From positions 44,763-108,762 of IMG/VR virus record IMGVR_UViG_3300009419_000010: a stretch of DNA of 64,000 nt; one strand, written 5' to 3'. This document shows positions 26,206-34,658 of the stretch, one piece after another (within the stretch, counting starts at the first letter, position 1; each line of letters starts with the position of its first letter). The position numbers and the translations under genes are program-made. The notes under the pieces are model-generated. The model saw nothing but the letters and a program-made list of their open reading frames with translations, did no database searches and was not told the DNA's origin. Source of the stretch: a virus.

Positions 26206-26607
26206 ATGGAAGAAAAACGAGGAGATTACCAAAATAACATAGAGTCCCTTTCCACGCTGAATATTGGGGATTATGAGCGTATTTTTAGAGTATATACAGA
26301 AAAGGTCGATGATAAAGATTTCTATTTCTATAATATTTTAAATAAAATTGATTTAGTAGATTTAGATCCAGAATTCGTGGAATTTTATGATGTGACAACC
26401 AGAATGCCCATGACGACTTTATCTTATAAAATTTACGGTGATATTAAATCATGGTGGATTTTGTATCTAATGAATAAAGACCAAATCCAAAACCCTCCAT
26501 TTTGGGTTGATGGTGGTATAAGATTGAAATATATCAAATTGGAATACAGAGTATTGCTTTATAACGATATTACAAAAAATACTATATTCAATGGGAGGCA
26601 TTTCTAA
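26206..26607 (+). CDS. Baseplate wedge protein, gp53-like
   Basis: The product is 133 residues. VTTRMPMTTLSYKIYGDIKS then WWILYLMNKDQIQNPPFWV is the conserved gp53 signature (the T4 protein has 196 aa). gp53 joins neighbouring wedges around the hub. It starts 1 nt after the previous stop and overlaps the hub gene by one base. Confidence 0.85.
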   Translation: MEEKRGDYQNNIESLSTLNIGDYERIFRVYTEKVDDKDFYFYNILNKIDLVDLDPEFVEFYDVTTRMPMTTLSYKIYGDIKSWWILYLMNKDQIQNPPFWVDGGIRLKYIKLEYRVLLYNDITKNTIFNGRHF

Positions 26608-27917
26608 TGGCTGAAGTATGTAAGATAAATGATGTAGAATTTGAATACGAATACACGTTTAAAAATTCTGACGGAGATGAAAATAAATATGCTAGTTCTG
26701 CTGTCAAAGGTTTAACTTTGGTAGATAGTATTTTCAATCCTTTTTTAAGGGGAACGATTGCTGTCGCAAACCCTTATGATTTATTCGAAGAGAAATATCT
26801 TTTAAGAGGTGATGGAAGAGATGAAGTTAAAATTTTCTTAAAACCCAAAGATGAGGAAGAAAAAATAGAAGAAGAATTTATCTTATTACAAGAAGATAAC
26901 AGTGGAGATGTTGAAGTTCGTTCGGAAAATATTAAAAAATTTAAGATAATCCATAAAGATATGTTACCGTTTATGGACACCATTCCATACAACAAATCGT
27001 TCAGTGGTAAAATAGGTGATATCTTGAAAGACATTTTTATTGAATTATTGGGAGAAGATAAAATCGATAAAGAAAATTGGGAAAGCGGAGATTTTGATTT
27101 TTCTTACATACCACCCATGTCTTTCAGATACATTGATTTGGTCTATCATCTACTAAAATATTTTTATGGTAAAGATGGAGAACTTTATACCAAAGCACTC
27201 ATAATGAAAAATAAAAAAATTGGGAAATATCAAATGATGTATCTCACCAAGATTTTTTCAGAAAATAAAAAAAATACGACAGATGCTTTTACTACTGCTG
27301 ATTTGTCAGATAAAAGCGTTGCTGAAAATGAAAACAACCCACCACCTGATGCAAAAGTTAGTAAATTTTCCAGTGGTTTGAAAAATTTCGCATACAATAC
27401 ACCTCTGTATGAATGGAATAATGATTTCTTTATCAATTCAGTTGTTCATGGGTATGACAAATTTTTAGGTGTCCAAAAAATGAAAATTTTAAAATTGGAA
27501 GATATTGAGAAAAAATGGAAGACCAAATTTGTTGATGTTTTCAAAGCAATTGGTGGTAGTCCCAAACCATTTGTCGTGAGAAATAAAACCACGAAACAAA
27601 AATTTAGACATTATAGAACGCCATATGAAGTTGAAGATACTGTGAAAATGGTGGAAGCTGAAATGTGTAATTTATTAACATTTTATAATTTGAATTGTAT
27701 TTTCAGTAACGTAGGATTCACTGGAAGAGAAGCAGGTAAATTTTTGGATATTGTTAAAATTGGAGAAGTGAAACAAAAAGGTGATACGAAAATGTATGGT
27801 AGGTGGTTTGTAACAGAAGTGCGCCATATTTTTTCGAGTGATACCTATACTAATGAATTCAAATGCTGTAAGACCTACGTTGGTAGTAGTAGCAAAATAA
27901 AAAATGACGTTGAATGA
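26607..27917 (+). CDS. Baseplate hub protein, gp27-like
   Basis: The product is 436 residues; T4 gp27 has 391. The opening (FEYEYTF, VKGLTLVDSIFNPFLRGTIAV) and closing sections (FLDIVKIGEVKQKGD, YGRWFVTEVRHIFSSDTYTNEF) match the two tube-like domains of gp27/gpD hub proteins. It would form the trimeric hub that carries the spike. No gp5-like spike was seen in the window. It overlaps the next gene by 4 nt. Confidence 0.78.
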   Translation: MAEVCKINDVEFEYEYTFKNSDGDENKYASSAVKGLTLVDSIFNPFLRGTIAVANPYDLFEEKYLLRGDGRDEVKIFLKPKDEEEKIEEEFILLQEDNSGDVEVRSENIKKFKIIHKDMLPFMDTIPYNKSFSGKIGDILKDIFIELLGEDKIDKENWESGDFDFSYIPPMSFRYIDLVYHLLKYFYGKDGELYTKALIMKNKKIGKYQMMYLTKIFSENKKNTTDAFTTADLSDKSVAENENNPPPDAKVSKFSSGLKNFAYNTPLYEWNNDFFINSVVHGYDKFLGVQKMKILKLEDIEKKWKTKFVDVFKAIGGSPKPFVVRNKTTKQKFRHYRTPYEVEDTVKMVEAEMCNLLTFYNLNCIFSNVGFTGREAGKFLDIVKIGEVKQKGDTKMYGRWFVTEVRHIFSSDTYTNEFKCCKTYVGSSSKIKNDVE

Positions 27918-28825
27918 GAAATAAAATTGAAATACTCCGTAGCATTCTATTCACTAAAGAAGATTTGGTGAATTATAAAAATATTGATGACCAATTTTCC
28001 AAAGTGGAAATTGAGTTCATGATAGAATTTAAAAAGATTTACGAATTGGGACTCAACCAATTGGAAAAATTTATTAATAAATTGGATGAAGAAGGAAAAG
28101 ATTTGGAACCATGGGACATTGCCTATTACGTCAAGCAATTATCGAATGGTCCGTTATCATCTTATGCTAAAGAATTGGCAAAGGATAAAAAATATTTTAC
28201 CGCAATTCCTGATATACTTGGAAATGTTGGCAATAAAGAAATAACTAGACATAACACCACCTTGTTCGAAGATGGTGATTACCCATTGGAAATACCAGTG
28301 GACATTTACAATAAGTCTCCAAAATTCATACAGAACATGATAGTATCTGCTAATAAAGAAGTAGAGAAAATGTTTCGTTCTTCTTTGAACGCTAGTGTGG
28401 TGAATGACAACACCTTACCAATTGTTGATAAAGCACCGCAGCAAAGATATTCACTGGAGAAAACAGGAGAATGGCAACAAAAATCTCATGGCACAATCAA
28501 TGTCAAGGACTCTTACTATCGTGTGAAGATGTCAGACATCAGAAGTCAAATTTTCGATAAGGTTAAAGAAGTTATTGGAGAAGAGCATTTCCGAATCTTT
28601 AGAGATAAAAAAGATTACTCCCCATTCGATTCAGAAAAGAATAATGCAACATCTTCAAATTATGTATTTGAGAAAGAATTGAAAGAAGGAGACAAGGATG
28701 AAATCTTTGAAGAAGATATCTTCGGTGATGTTTTTGATAAGAGAGACACTGTTCTCAAAATACAGAAACCAGACAAGAACGAAGAATACAAACTCAATAC
28801 TGTCGATGGACAGTTGGGTAATTAA
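27914..28825 (+). CDS. Hypothetical protein after hub gene
   Basis: 303 residues, charged, with helical N-terminal half and a more variable C-terminus (SYYRVKMSDIRSQIFDKVKE). It overlaps the hub gene by 4 nt (ATGA) and converges with the minus-strand gene, sharing 4 nt at the stops. A baseplate-associated role is inferred only from context. Confidence 0.65.
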   Translation: MRNKIEILRSILFTKEDLVNYKNIDDQFSKVEIEFMIEFKKIYELGLNQLEKFINKLDEEGKDLEPWDIAYYVKQLSNGPLSSYAKELAKDKKYFTAIPDILGNVGNKEITRHNTTLFEDGDYPLEIPVDIYNKSPKFIQNMIVSANKEVEKMFRSSLNASVVNDNTLPIVDKAPQQRYSLEKTGEWQQKSHGTINVKDSYYRVKMSDIRSQIFDKVKEVIGEEHFRIFRDKKDYSPFDSEKNNATSSNYVFEKELKEGDKDEIFEEDIFGDVFDKRDTVLKIQKPDKNEEYKLNTVDGQLGN

Positions 28826-29307
28826 ACATCCACTACTGGTGATTCTTCTTTTTGATTCAACAATTTGATGATATCGTTTCTAGTGAAAGTTAATTTTGGA
28901 GTATTACTCTCCTCTTCATCTCGAATGATTTTTGCTTGAATATTCATTTGAGTGATTTCTTTCTGTGCTTTGATTTTATCCTCCGATATTTTTAATTTGG
29001 AAAGAGCATCAATCGCAGATGTGGTAGCTTTCACCAATTCTGATACAGACTCAATCAACTTGGAATCTGCACCAGCAAGAACTTCCAATTTAAGATTCTC
29101 AACCATTTCCAAAGAATGATTCACGACTTTACCAGCATTGGTAATAACAAATTCTTCCAAATCTTCTTTCTTGAGATCTGGTTTATTTTTTGGTAATTGA
29201 TTAACAATTTTTGATTGATTTTTGATTTGTGAAATAATATCATCCACTTCTGCATTCAAAAAATCATCATCTTCATCGTGATCCATATTGATATTTACTC
29301 TTGACAT
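28822..29307 (-). CDS. Possible terminase small subunit (gp16-like), tentative
   Basis: 161 residues, the same size as T4 gp16 (164). It has an acidic N-terminus, a long helical centre (VVNHSLEMVENLKLEVLAGAD, SELVKATTSAIDALSKLKIS) with coiled-coil heptads, and a short C-terminal tail. The layout fits oligomeric small terminases of T4-like phages, but no diagnostic motif is visible. It is a single leftward gene between rightward blocks. Confidence 0.4.
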   Translation of the reverse strand: MSRVNINMDHDEDDDFLNAEVDDIISQIKNQSKIVNQLPKNKPDLKKEDLEEFVITNAGKVVNHSLEMVENLKLEVLAGADSKLIESVSELVKATTSAIDALSKLKISEDKIKAQKEITQMNIQAKIIRDEEESNTPKLTFTRNDIIKLLNQKEESPVVDV

Positions 29308-29337
29308 TGGTTAATTCAACGCTAAAGTAAGGGAAAT

Positions 29338-30312
29338 ATGATTGATTTAACAAATTGTAAAGTGTTGGTTACTGGTGGGTGTGGATTCATTGGGAGTAAT
29401 TTCATTGAAATGGTGTTGAAAAAATACTCTTATTGTAAAGTCATAAATATTGACAAGCGTGGTATTGGTTCAAGGTCTTTGATAGACGAATCTTATAATT
29501 GGATTGGAACACAGCGAAGAAATCTATATTATGAATATATGGAAAACGTGATGGATTTAGATTCATCTTTGAGTCGAACTAAACAATGGAAATTCGATTA
29601 CGTCTTCCATTTCGCTGCTGAATCCCATGTTGATCGCAGTATTAATTCTCCCAAAGCATTTATTGAAAATAATGTGATGGGGATGGTATCTCTATTGGAG
29701 TGGGTGCGAAATCATCAACCTCAAGCAAAAGTTATTAATATCTCTACGGACGAAGTGTTTGGTCATTTGAACGTGAATGATCCTGCTTTCACTGAAGAAT
29801 CACCATTCAATCCAAGAAGTCCTTATGCTGCATCCAAAGCATCTGCTGATCTGATTGCTAACTCTTACGTGACTACCTATGGTCTTGATATCACCACGAC
29901 ACACTGCTGTAACAATTTCGGTAAGCACCAAGCAGATGAGAAATTTCTCCCCACTGTAATTCGCTCTATCGTAAGAGGTGAACCAATTCCTGTCTATGGA
30001 ACAGGAGAGAACATCCGTGAGTGGATTCATGTTGAAGATCACAACAAATGGTTGTTGGAAATCGCTAGTAATCCATACTGTTCTACCAACATTGGTTCGG
30101 GAATTGAAAAAACAAACCTTGACATGATCAAAGATATTGGTAGTGTATTGGGAGTGACACCTAATATTAAATTTGTCGAAGATAGAAAGGGGCATGACTT
30201 CCGTTATGCTATTGAATCTCATATTCCTTTTGAATTACGGAATCATGACGAAGCTCTCAAAGAGACTGTGGAATTTTATAAAAATAAATATGAAAACGAA
30301 AGAACTCATTAA
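29338..30312 (+). CDS. rmlB: dTDP-glucose 4,6-dehydratase, RmlB-like
   Basis: The product is 324 residues. VTGGCGFIGSNFIEM (about 11-25) is the NAD-binding loop. FAAESHVDRSI is a hallmark of RmlB, ISTDEVFGHL holds the catalytic Thr-Asp-Glu, and SPYAASKASAD the YxxxK pair. The enzyme converts dTDP-glucose to dTDP-4-keto-6-deoxyglucose, the product step after RmlA. It is about 11 kb from rmlA and rmlD-like. No RmlC was found in the window. Confidence 0.93.
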   Translation: MIDLTNCKVLVTGGCGFIGSNFIEMVLKKYSYCKVINIDKRGIGSRSLIDESYNWIGTQRRNLYYEYMENVMDLDSSLSRTKQWKFDYVFHFAAESHVDRSINSPKAFIENNVMGMVSLLEWVRNHQPQAKVINISTDEVFGHLNVNDPAFTEESPFNPRSPYAASKASADLIANSYVTTYGLDITTTHCCNNFGKHQADEKFLPTVIRSIVRGEPIPVYGTGENIREWIHVEDHNKWLLEIASNPYCSTNIGSGIEKTNLDMIKDIGSVLGVTPNIKFVEDRKGHDFRYAIESHIPFELRNHDEALKETVEFYKNKYENERTH

Positions 30313-30637
30313 AGAGCTAAACAAGCTTGATCCTGAAGGAAATTGTGAAATCAATTTCGGAGGAGCTATCACCTATCTTATAAGAATCCCATGGTATTAT
30401 GATGGGAAATGCTCTATTCTCATCAAAGACGATGAAGGAAAAATTATTGGAATACGACAAGCAACCGCAGAGGATGGTGACAAGATCAATGTTCATACCA
30501 CGACAGTGGATGACATGGGTTATGATGATGGGTGGGATGATACAGAACATACAGTTCAAGGGGATGAGCATTTTATACAAAAATATCAACATAATAAAGA
30601 ATTGGCTAAAAAACACAAAGAAGAAATTAAGTATTAA
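30290..30637 (+). CDS. Small conserved phage protein of unknown function
   Basis: 115 residues. The start MKTKELIKELNKLDPEGNCE and the later IPWYYDGKCSILIKDD match a small family widely seen in phages (ELxxLDPEGNxEV, PxYYDG). The ATG at 30290 is preferred over an upstream in-frame ATG that lies deep in rmlB. It overlaps rmlB by 23 nt. Confidence 0.75.
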   Translation: MKTKELIKELNKLDPEGNCEINFGGAITYLIRIPWYYDGKCSILIKDDEGKIIGIRQATAEDGDKINVHTTTVDDMGYDDGWDDTEHTVQGDEHFIQKYQHNKELAKKHKEEIKY

Positions 30638-30653
30638 AAAACAATAAAACAAT

Positions 30654-31742
30654 ATGGATGTAAAACAAGAAGTAATCGACGCACGTATCAACAAGGGATG
30701 GACATTCTCTGCAATTTACGATACGTATGGAGTCCCGAAAAGCACTGCTCAAGGATGGTTGAAAAAACATTTTGACGAAAGCGTCGAAGAAGACATTGTG
30801 AAAGAACCGACACCATACCAAGAATACAAACAGGGTTACGTAGTGGAAAATATGCAACGTGACAAACCACAGAAATTCAAAAAGACAGAGGATGAAGTCT
30901 TTGCATTTCTCGAACAACTTGCTCCAATTAAAGTCAATAGTCTGAATAATAATTCAGTGTCTTACGGATTGAATGAGTATGCTGTCGTTGGTTCTGATTT
31001 CCATTTTGGTTGCCATGACGAATCGGCTATCAATATCTTTCTTGAAACAATTGCTGAATTGCAACCAAGAACGATTGTATTGAATGGTGATACTATGGAT
31101 ATGCTTGCCATTTCCAAATATCCAAAAGATATTAAAAAGCATTGGAGTCTCTTGGATGAGCGTAAGGCATATCATCAATTTTTGGATGATCTGATTTCCG
31201 TGTCCAATGGTGCTAAAATCTATGAAACCGTTTCCAATCACAGCGGTCAATCGATTGATGGTAGATGGAGACGTTATCTATCAGATCGTTTGGGAGAACT
31301 TGGTTGCCTTCCAGAAATCACTGAAAGACTAAGCTATCAGAACGTGTTTATGGGTGATTATCAAAATCAAGTTGAGCATGTTGATTACGTGGATTTGAAT
31401 GGTTTGATTGTTACACACGGAACGACTGTGCGCGGTGCTGGTGGTGCTTCAGCTAAAGGGGAGATCGAGAAGTGGCATACAAGTATCCTACATGGACACA
31501 CCCATCGTGTAGGTTCAACAGCGAAGCGTATTCCCTCCGTTGGTAATCGTCCTGAGAAACAAATTTTAGGTATTGAAGGAGGTTGTATGTGTTCACTTAA
31601 TGCTGCATATGGTTCACACCTAAATTGGCAACAAGGTTTTAATATCGTAGCTCTTGGTCAAGAGACATTTGGTGTGGAGCAAGTCATGATCAACAGTGGA
31701 TTAGCCAACATCGCGACATTGGGTAAAACCATTTGTGGTTAA
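30654..31742 (+). CDS. Calcineurin-type metallophosphoesterase with N-terminal helix-turn-helix
   Basis: The product is 362 residues. Residues 1-45 (INKGWTFSAIYDTYGVPKSTAQGWLKK) form a helix-turn-helix typical of transposase or repressor-like DNA binders. The C-terminal phosphoesterase has SDFHFG, NGDTMD, SNHSG (in place of GNHD/E) and HGHTHR, the metal-binding signature. It may act on DNA ends or nucleotides; such fusions occur in phage genomes. Its 3' end holds the late box of the next gene. Confidence 0.85.
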   Translation: MDVKQEVIDARINKGWTFSAIYDTYGVPKSTAQGWLKKHFDESVEEDIVKEPTPYQEYKQGYVVENMQRDKPQKFKKTEDEVFAFLEQLAPIKVNSLNNNSVSYGLNEYAVVGSDFHFGCHDESAINIFLETIAELQPRTIVLNGDTMDMLAISKYPKDIKKHWSLLDERKAYHQFLDDLISVSNGAKIYETVSNHSGQSIDGRWRRYLSDRLGELGCLPEITERLSYQNVFMGDYQNQVEHVDYVDLNGLIVTHGTTVRGAGGASAKGEIEKWHTSILHGHTHRVGSTAKRIPSVGNRPEKQILGIEGGCMCSLNAAYGSHLNWQQGFNIVALGQETFGVEQVMINSGLANIATLGKTICG

Positions 31743-31750
31743 ATAATCAC
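31739..31750 (+). promoter_or_regulatory. Late promoter-like box
   Basis: TTAAATA, 5 nt (ATCAC), ATG at 31751. The last late-type box seen in the window. Confidence 0.68.
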
Positions 31751-32614
31751 ATGGATTCTTTTGGATTATTCTTTGAAAGACGCGAGAGAAATCGACTTCG
31801 TAAACAGGAGTTGAAAGACGAGGGTGTGCCTAATTATAAGGATTGGGTAGATCAAGAGAAGGAAAACCTACCTCCCGAAGAAGCAGATAAAATCAATAAA
31901 ATGGAGGAACTAAAAGTTCCTTCTGAATTGATTGATAGATTTCGTAATGCTAAAAAGGTTGAATACGAGAAACGTCTGAAAGCTGATTACCTACGAACCA
32001 AAGTAGAGGGTGAATTACTTTTCACCGACTATGGTATCAATGTATTCAAAGACAAGTATGTCGATCAGGATTTTAAACAAGGTTCTCTCAACATGAGAAC
32101 AATGAAAAGATTGATTCAGATGTTGTTTCGAGATTACCGTGATCTATTACCAAATAGAAAACCGAAGATCGTTATTACGAATACAAAAACAAATCCAAAA
32201 TTCAAAAATTTAAATATTATTGGTAGTAAAACATCACCTTCTGGTGTTTACCACGATAGAATTATTTATTTAGATCAATTTTATGTTGATGATATAGATG
32301 TTCTGATGCATGAATATGCTCACTTTCTGTCCGATAGGATGTCGAAACAAGTTGAACCATTTTTGAGAAACGAATACAAAAAAATGTTGGATGCTTTTTT
32401 CGAGAGAAAAACAAGAAGAAAAAATTTGGAAGGTAAGAAAAATGAGAAATTGAGAGAGCTAGTAGCAAAGAAAATGGGATTACCATCTGATTATGCTGCC
32501 ACGAACTTCGATGAGTGGTTCGCTGAATTGATTGCTCATTGGAAAAACCTACCAAACAACCCAATATCATATAAATTCAAACAAATATTAAAAAAAGTGA
32601 TTACAAGACTATGA
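31751..32614 (+). CDS. Putative zinc metallopeptidase
   Basis: The product is 287 residues. DVLMHEYAHFLSDR holds an HExxH zinc motif with Glu as catalyst, and FDEWFAELIAHW about 70 residues later can give the third ligand, a gluzincin-like layout. The N-terminal 100 residues are charged and helical. A late box drives it, so it may be made with virion proteins, for example for capsid or tail maturation or cell-wall entry; substrate unknown. Start chosen by the box. Confidence 0.7.
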   Translation: MDSFGLFFERRERNRLRKQELKDEGVPNYKDWVDQEKENLPPEEADKINKMEELKVPSELIDRFRNAKKVEYEKRLKADYLRTKVEGELLFTDYGINVFKDKYVDQDFKQGSLNMRTMKRLIQMLFRDYRDLLPNRKPKIVITNTKTNPKFKNLNIIGSKTSPSGVYHDRIIYLDQFYVDDIDVLMHEYAHFLSDRMSKQVEPFLRNEYKKMLDAFFERKTRRKNLEGKKNEKLRELVAKKMGLPSDYAATNFDEWFAELIAHWKNLPNNPISYKFKQILKKVITRL

Positions 32615-32784
32615 AAGATAAATTCAATTATGGAAATTATATTATTTCCTATAGAAAAGAAAAAGATGGACTACTCCATTTTTTGAAAAAAAGAGTTGAT
32701 ACATTAGAAGATGCCCTAAAGGAGCATCATAAATTACAAGATTTAGGTTATCATGATGTTTTGATTAAAAAATTTAGACAATGA
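32611..32784 (+). CDS. Small hypothetical protein
   Basis: 57 residues, Lys/His-rich (ISYRKEKDGLLHFLKKRVDT). It is linked to genes on both sides by ATGA overlaps, which argues that it is translated. Confidence 0.65.
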   Translation: MKDKFNYGNYIISYRKEKDGLLHFLKKRVDTLEDALKEHHKLQDLGYHDVLIKKFRQ

Positions 32785-32969
32785 AATATACAGGTAATAT
32801 TAACAGTTACACCTTCATTATGAAAGAAGGTGATGATGTAATTGAAGTGTGGTCAGATACGGATGCGGAATTTCCAGAGTCCTACATCTACCTCAAAGAA
32901 GGAGAAATCAAGAACGAACGCCAATTCCACATGGAAATCTCGGATTGGTGGATGAGAATAAAAAACTAG
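32781..32969 (+). CDS. Small hypothetical protein
   Basis: 62 residues, acidic, ending in ISDWWMRIKN. The last residues and the TAG stop are encoded by the promoter of the next gene. No family recognised. Confidence 0.65.
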   Translation: MKYTGNINSYTFIMKEGDDVIEVWSDTDAEFPESYIYLKEGEIKNERQFHMEISDWWMRIKN

Positions 32970-32977
32970 CCTACAAT
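32961..32977 (+). promoter_or_regulatory. AAAAACTAG-type promoter
   Basis: AAAAACTAGCC then TACAAT, 6 nt, ATG at 32984. First member of the class in the window. Confidence 0.75.
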
Positions 32978-32983
32978 CGGGCT

Positions 32984-33388
32984 ATGCGTAAATTAATACT
33001 AATTAGAGCAGTCAGTGGGGCTGGTAAATCCACTTTTGCCAAAATCTTTGCACCTGATTCTTGTATCTGCTGTGCCGATGATTTCTTCACAGACGAACAA
33101 GGTAATTACAATTTCGATGCTTCCAAGCTTGGACAGGCTCACAAAGCTTGCCAAGACAAGTATTTGGAATTGCTTGACTCACCGTTTGCAGATACCATTG
33201 TAGTCTCAAATACGAACACAAAAGAAAGCGACTACAAATTTTATCTTGACGAAGCGGAAAAACGTGGTATTATGGTTTTCTCATTGGTGCTTGAGAATCG
33301 TCATGGTGATAAAAACATTCATAATGTGCCTGATCATGTTCTTGAGCGTCAAGAGCAAAATATTAAAAATAGCTTAAAATTACGATAA
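32984..33388 (+). CDS. P-loop kinase-like protein (AAA_33 / polynucleotide-kinase-like)
   Basis: The product is 134 residues. LIRAVSGAGKSTFAK (about 4-18) is a Walker A of the kinase type, CCADDFF a substrate Asp region, and VVSNTNTKESDYKFYL and FSLVLENRHGDKN follow the AAA_33 pattern seen in polynucleotide kinase domains and NEDD4-binding protein 2. It could phosphorylate RNA or DNA 5' ends. No phosphatase domain is attached. An upstream in-frame ATG is rejected because the promoter sits 6 nt before 32984. Confidence 0.82.
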   Translation: MRKLILIRAVSGAGKSTFAKIFAPDSCICCADDFFTDEQGNYNFDASKLGQAHKACQDKYLELLDSPFADTIVVSNTNTKESDYKFYLDEAEKRGIMVFSLVLENRHGDKNIHNVPDHVLERQEQNIKNSLKLR

Positions 33389-33410
33389 ACAAACAAAACA
33401 AATAAATTAT

Positions 33411-33767
33411 ATGAACTTATTAATTGACGATGTAGTAGATTGGTTTCACGCAAAAGGAATCATTGAAAATAGTAATCCTCTCAAACAATTAGAGAAAACA
33501 CAAGAAGAGCTTACAGAGACGCGAGATGCCGCAGTGCTACACTCTTATGGAATTAACACAGTTACAAACGGCGAAGGAAAAGAAATTGACTCACTCACTG
33601 AAATCAAGGATGGCATTGGAGACACCGTAGTAACCTTGATTGGTGTATGTGAGATGTATGGATTTACTTTAGAGGAGTGCTTACAGCAAGCCTATGACGT
33701 AATCTCGAAACGCTCTGGGGAAATGGTTGATGGAAAATTCGTAAAGAATGTGGAGGTGGGATCGTGA
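33411..33767 (+). CDS. MazG-like nucleotide pyrophosphohydrolase
   Basis: 118 residues. KQLEKTQEELTE and IKDGIGDTVVTLIGVCEMYG carry the ExxE and ExxD-type metal ligands of the all-alpha NTP-pyrophosphatase fold, and AYDVISKRSGEMVDGKFVK is the typical end. Family members hydrolyse (d)NTPs, and in phages have been linked to nucleotide pools or alarmone control. It overlaps the next gene by 4 nt (GTGA). Confidence 0.85.
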   Translation: MNLLIDDVVDWFHAKGIIENSNPLKQLEKTQEELTETRDAAVLHSYGINTVTNGEGKEIDSLTEIKDGIGDTVVTLIGVCEMYGFTLEECLQQAYDVISKRSGEMVDGKFVKNVEVGS

Positions 33768-33955
33768 CTGACGATTTTGTTGTTTCTATATGTCGCTGTC
33801 TTTTTATTATCATTGCCATTCTAGTCACCACGATCTTTATCGTAGCTGATCAAAAAGATAGCCTAAAGGTAGAAGCGGTGGAGCGTGGATACGCTGAATG
33901 GGTTGTCGATTCATCTGGTAATAGTGAATGGAAATGGAAAGAAGCAAATCAATGA
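33764..33955 (+). CDS. Small membrane protein
   Basis: 63 residues from a GTG. One hydrophobic helix (CRCLFIIIAILVTTIFIVA) is followed by EAVERGYAEWVVDSSGNSEW, a short tail common in phage membrane proteins of unknown role. It overlaps both neighbours. Confidence 0.75.
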   Translation: MTDDFVVSICRCLFIIIAILVTTIFIVADQKDSLKVEAVERGYAEWVVDSSGNSEWKWKEANQ

Positions 33956-34116
33956 CTCGCAACGAACAAATTATTCTTACGTGCTTAGAGATTAACCTAT
34001 CACAAGCCAAAACACTCGCCATGCGTAGACATGTGCAGGAGCAGATAGCATCATTCAAATTGCAATGTAAACCAAAACCAAAACCTCAACGTCCAGCATG
34101 GGTGGACAAATTCTAA
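33952..34116 (+). CDS. Small basic hypothetical protein
   Basis: 54 residues with a helical body and a Lys/Pro-rich end (KPKPKPQRPAWVDKF). Start by ATGA overlap with the membrane protein gene. Confidence 0.65.
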   Translation: MTRNEQIILTCLEINLSQAKTLAMRRHVQEQIASFKLQCKPKPKPQRPAWVDKF

Positions 34117-34134
34117 TTTAATAAAAAATAACAT

Positions 34135-34650
34135 ATGAGCGAAACAATTCCGCAGATGCCATGGCTGTCTGATAAGCATGTCGAAGATATTTTAAAACAT
34201 ATACATGGTAATGAAATAGCATTTGAATATGGTTGTGGAGGGTCTACGATGTTTTTTAGCAAGTTTTTTAAAAAATATGTTTCTGTAGAGCATCATAAAC
34301 CGTGGTATGATAAGATGAAACCTCACGTTCCAGAAAATGTGGTGTTGAACCTACGTGAAGCAGTTGGAGTAGTAATTCCACCATTCGGTCCTGGGATACC
34401 AGAAGCACAACAAGATTACATCAATGCAATCAATGAAACTCCTGACATATATAGCTTCATATTCATAGATGGCAGATGCCGAGTAGAATGCGCCAAAGCT
34501 GCTATGAAAAATATGAACGATTATACAATGTTGTTTATTCATGATTACGAAAGACCAAAATATCATTCCATAGAGAAACATTTAAAGTTGCATAAAATAA
34601 CTAATTATGATGGAGATCACAGATCTCTTGCCCGTTTTTCATTAAAATAA
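34135..34650 (+). CDS. SAM-fold protein, methyltransferase-like
   Basis: 171 residues. AFEYGCGGSTMFFSKF resembles motif I (E/DxGxGxS) of class I SAM-dependent enzymes, YVSVEHHKPWYDKM the acidic loop after strand 2, and FIFIDGRCRVECAKA a DGxxR strand. A paralog lies at 50027. It is next to a glycosyltransferase, so a sugar or glycan substrate is possible; activity is inferred. Confidence 0.7.
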   Translation: MSETIPQMPWLSDKHVEDILKHIHGNEIAFEYGCGGSTMFFSKFFKKYVSVEHHKPWYDKMKPHVPENVVLNLREAVGVVIPPFGPGIPEAQQDYINAINETPDIYSFIFIDGRCRVECAKAAMKNMNDYTMLFIHDYERPKYHSIEKHLKLHKITNYDGDHRSLARFSLK

Positions 34651-34658
34651 TTTTAATT

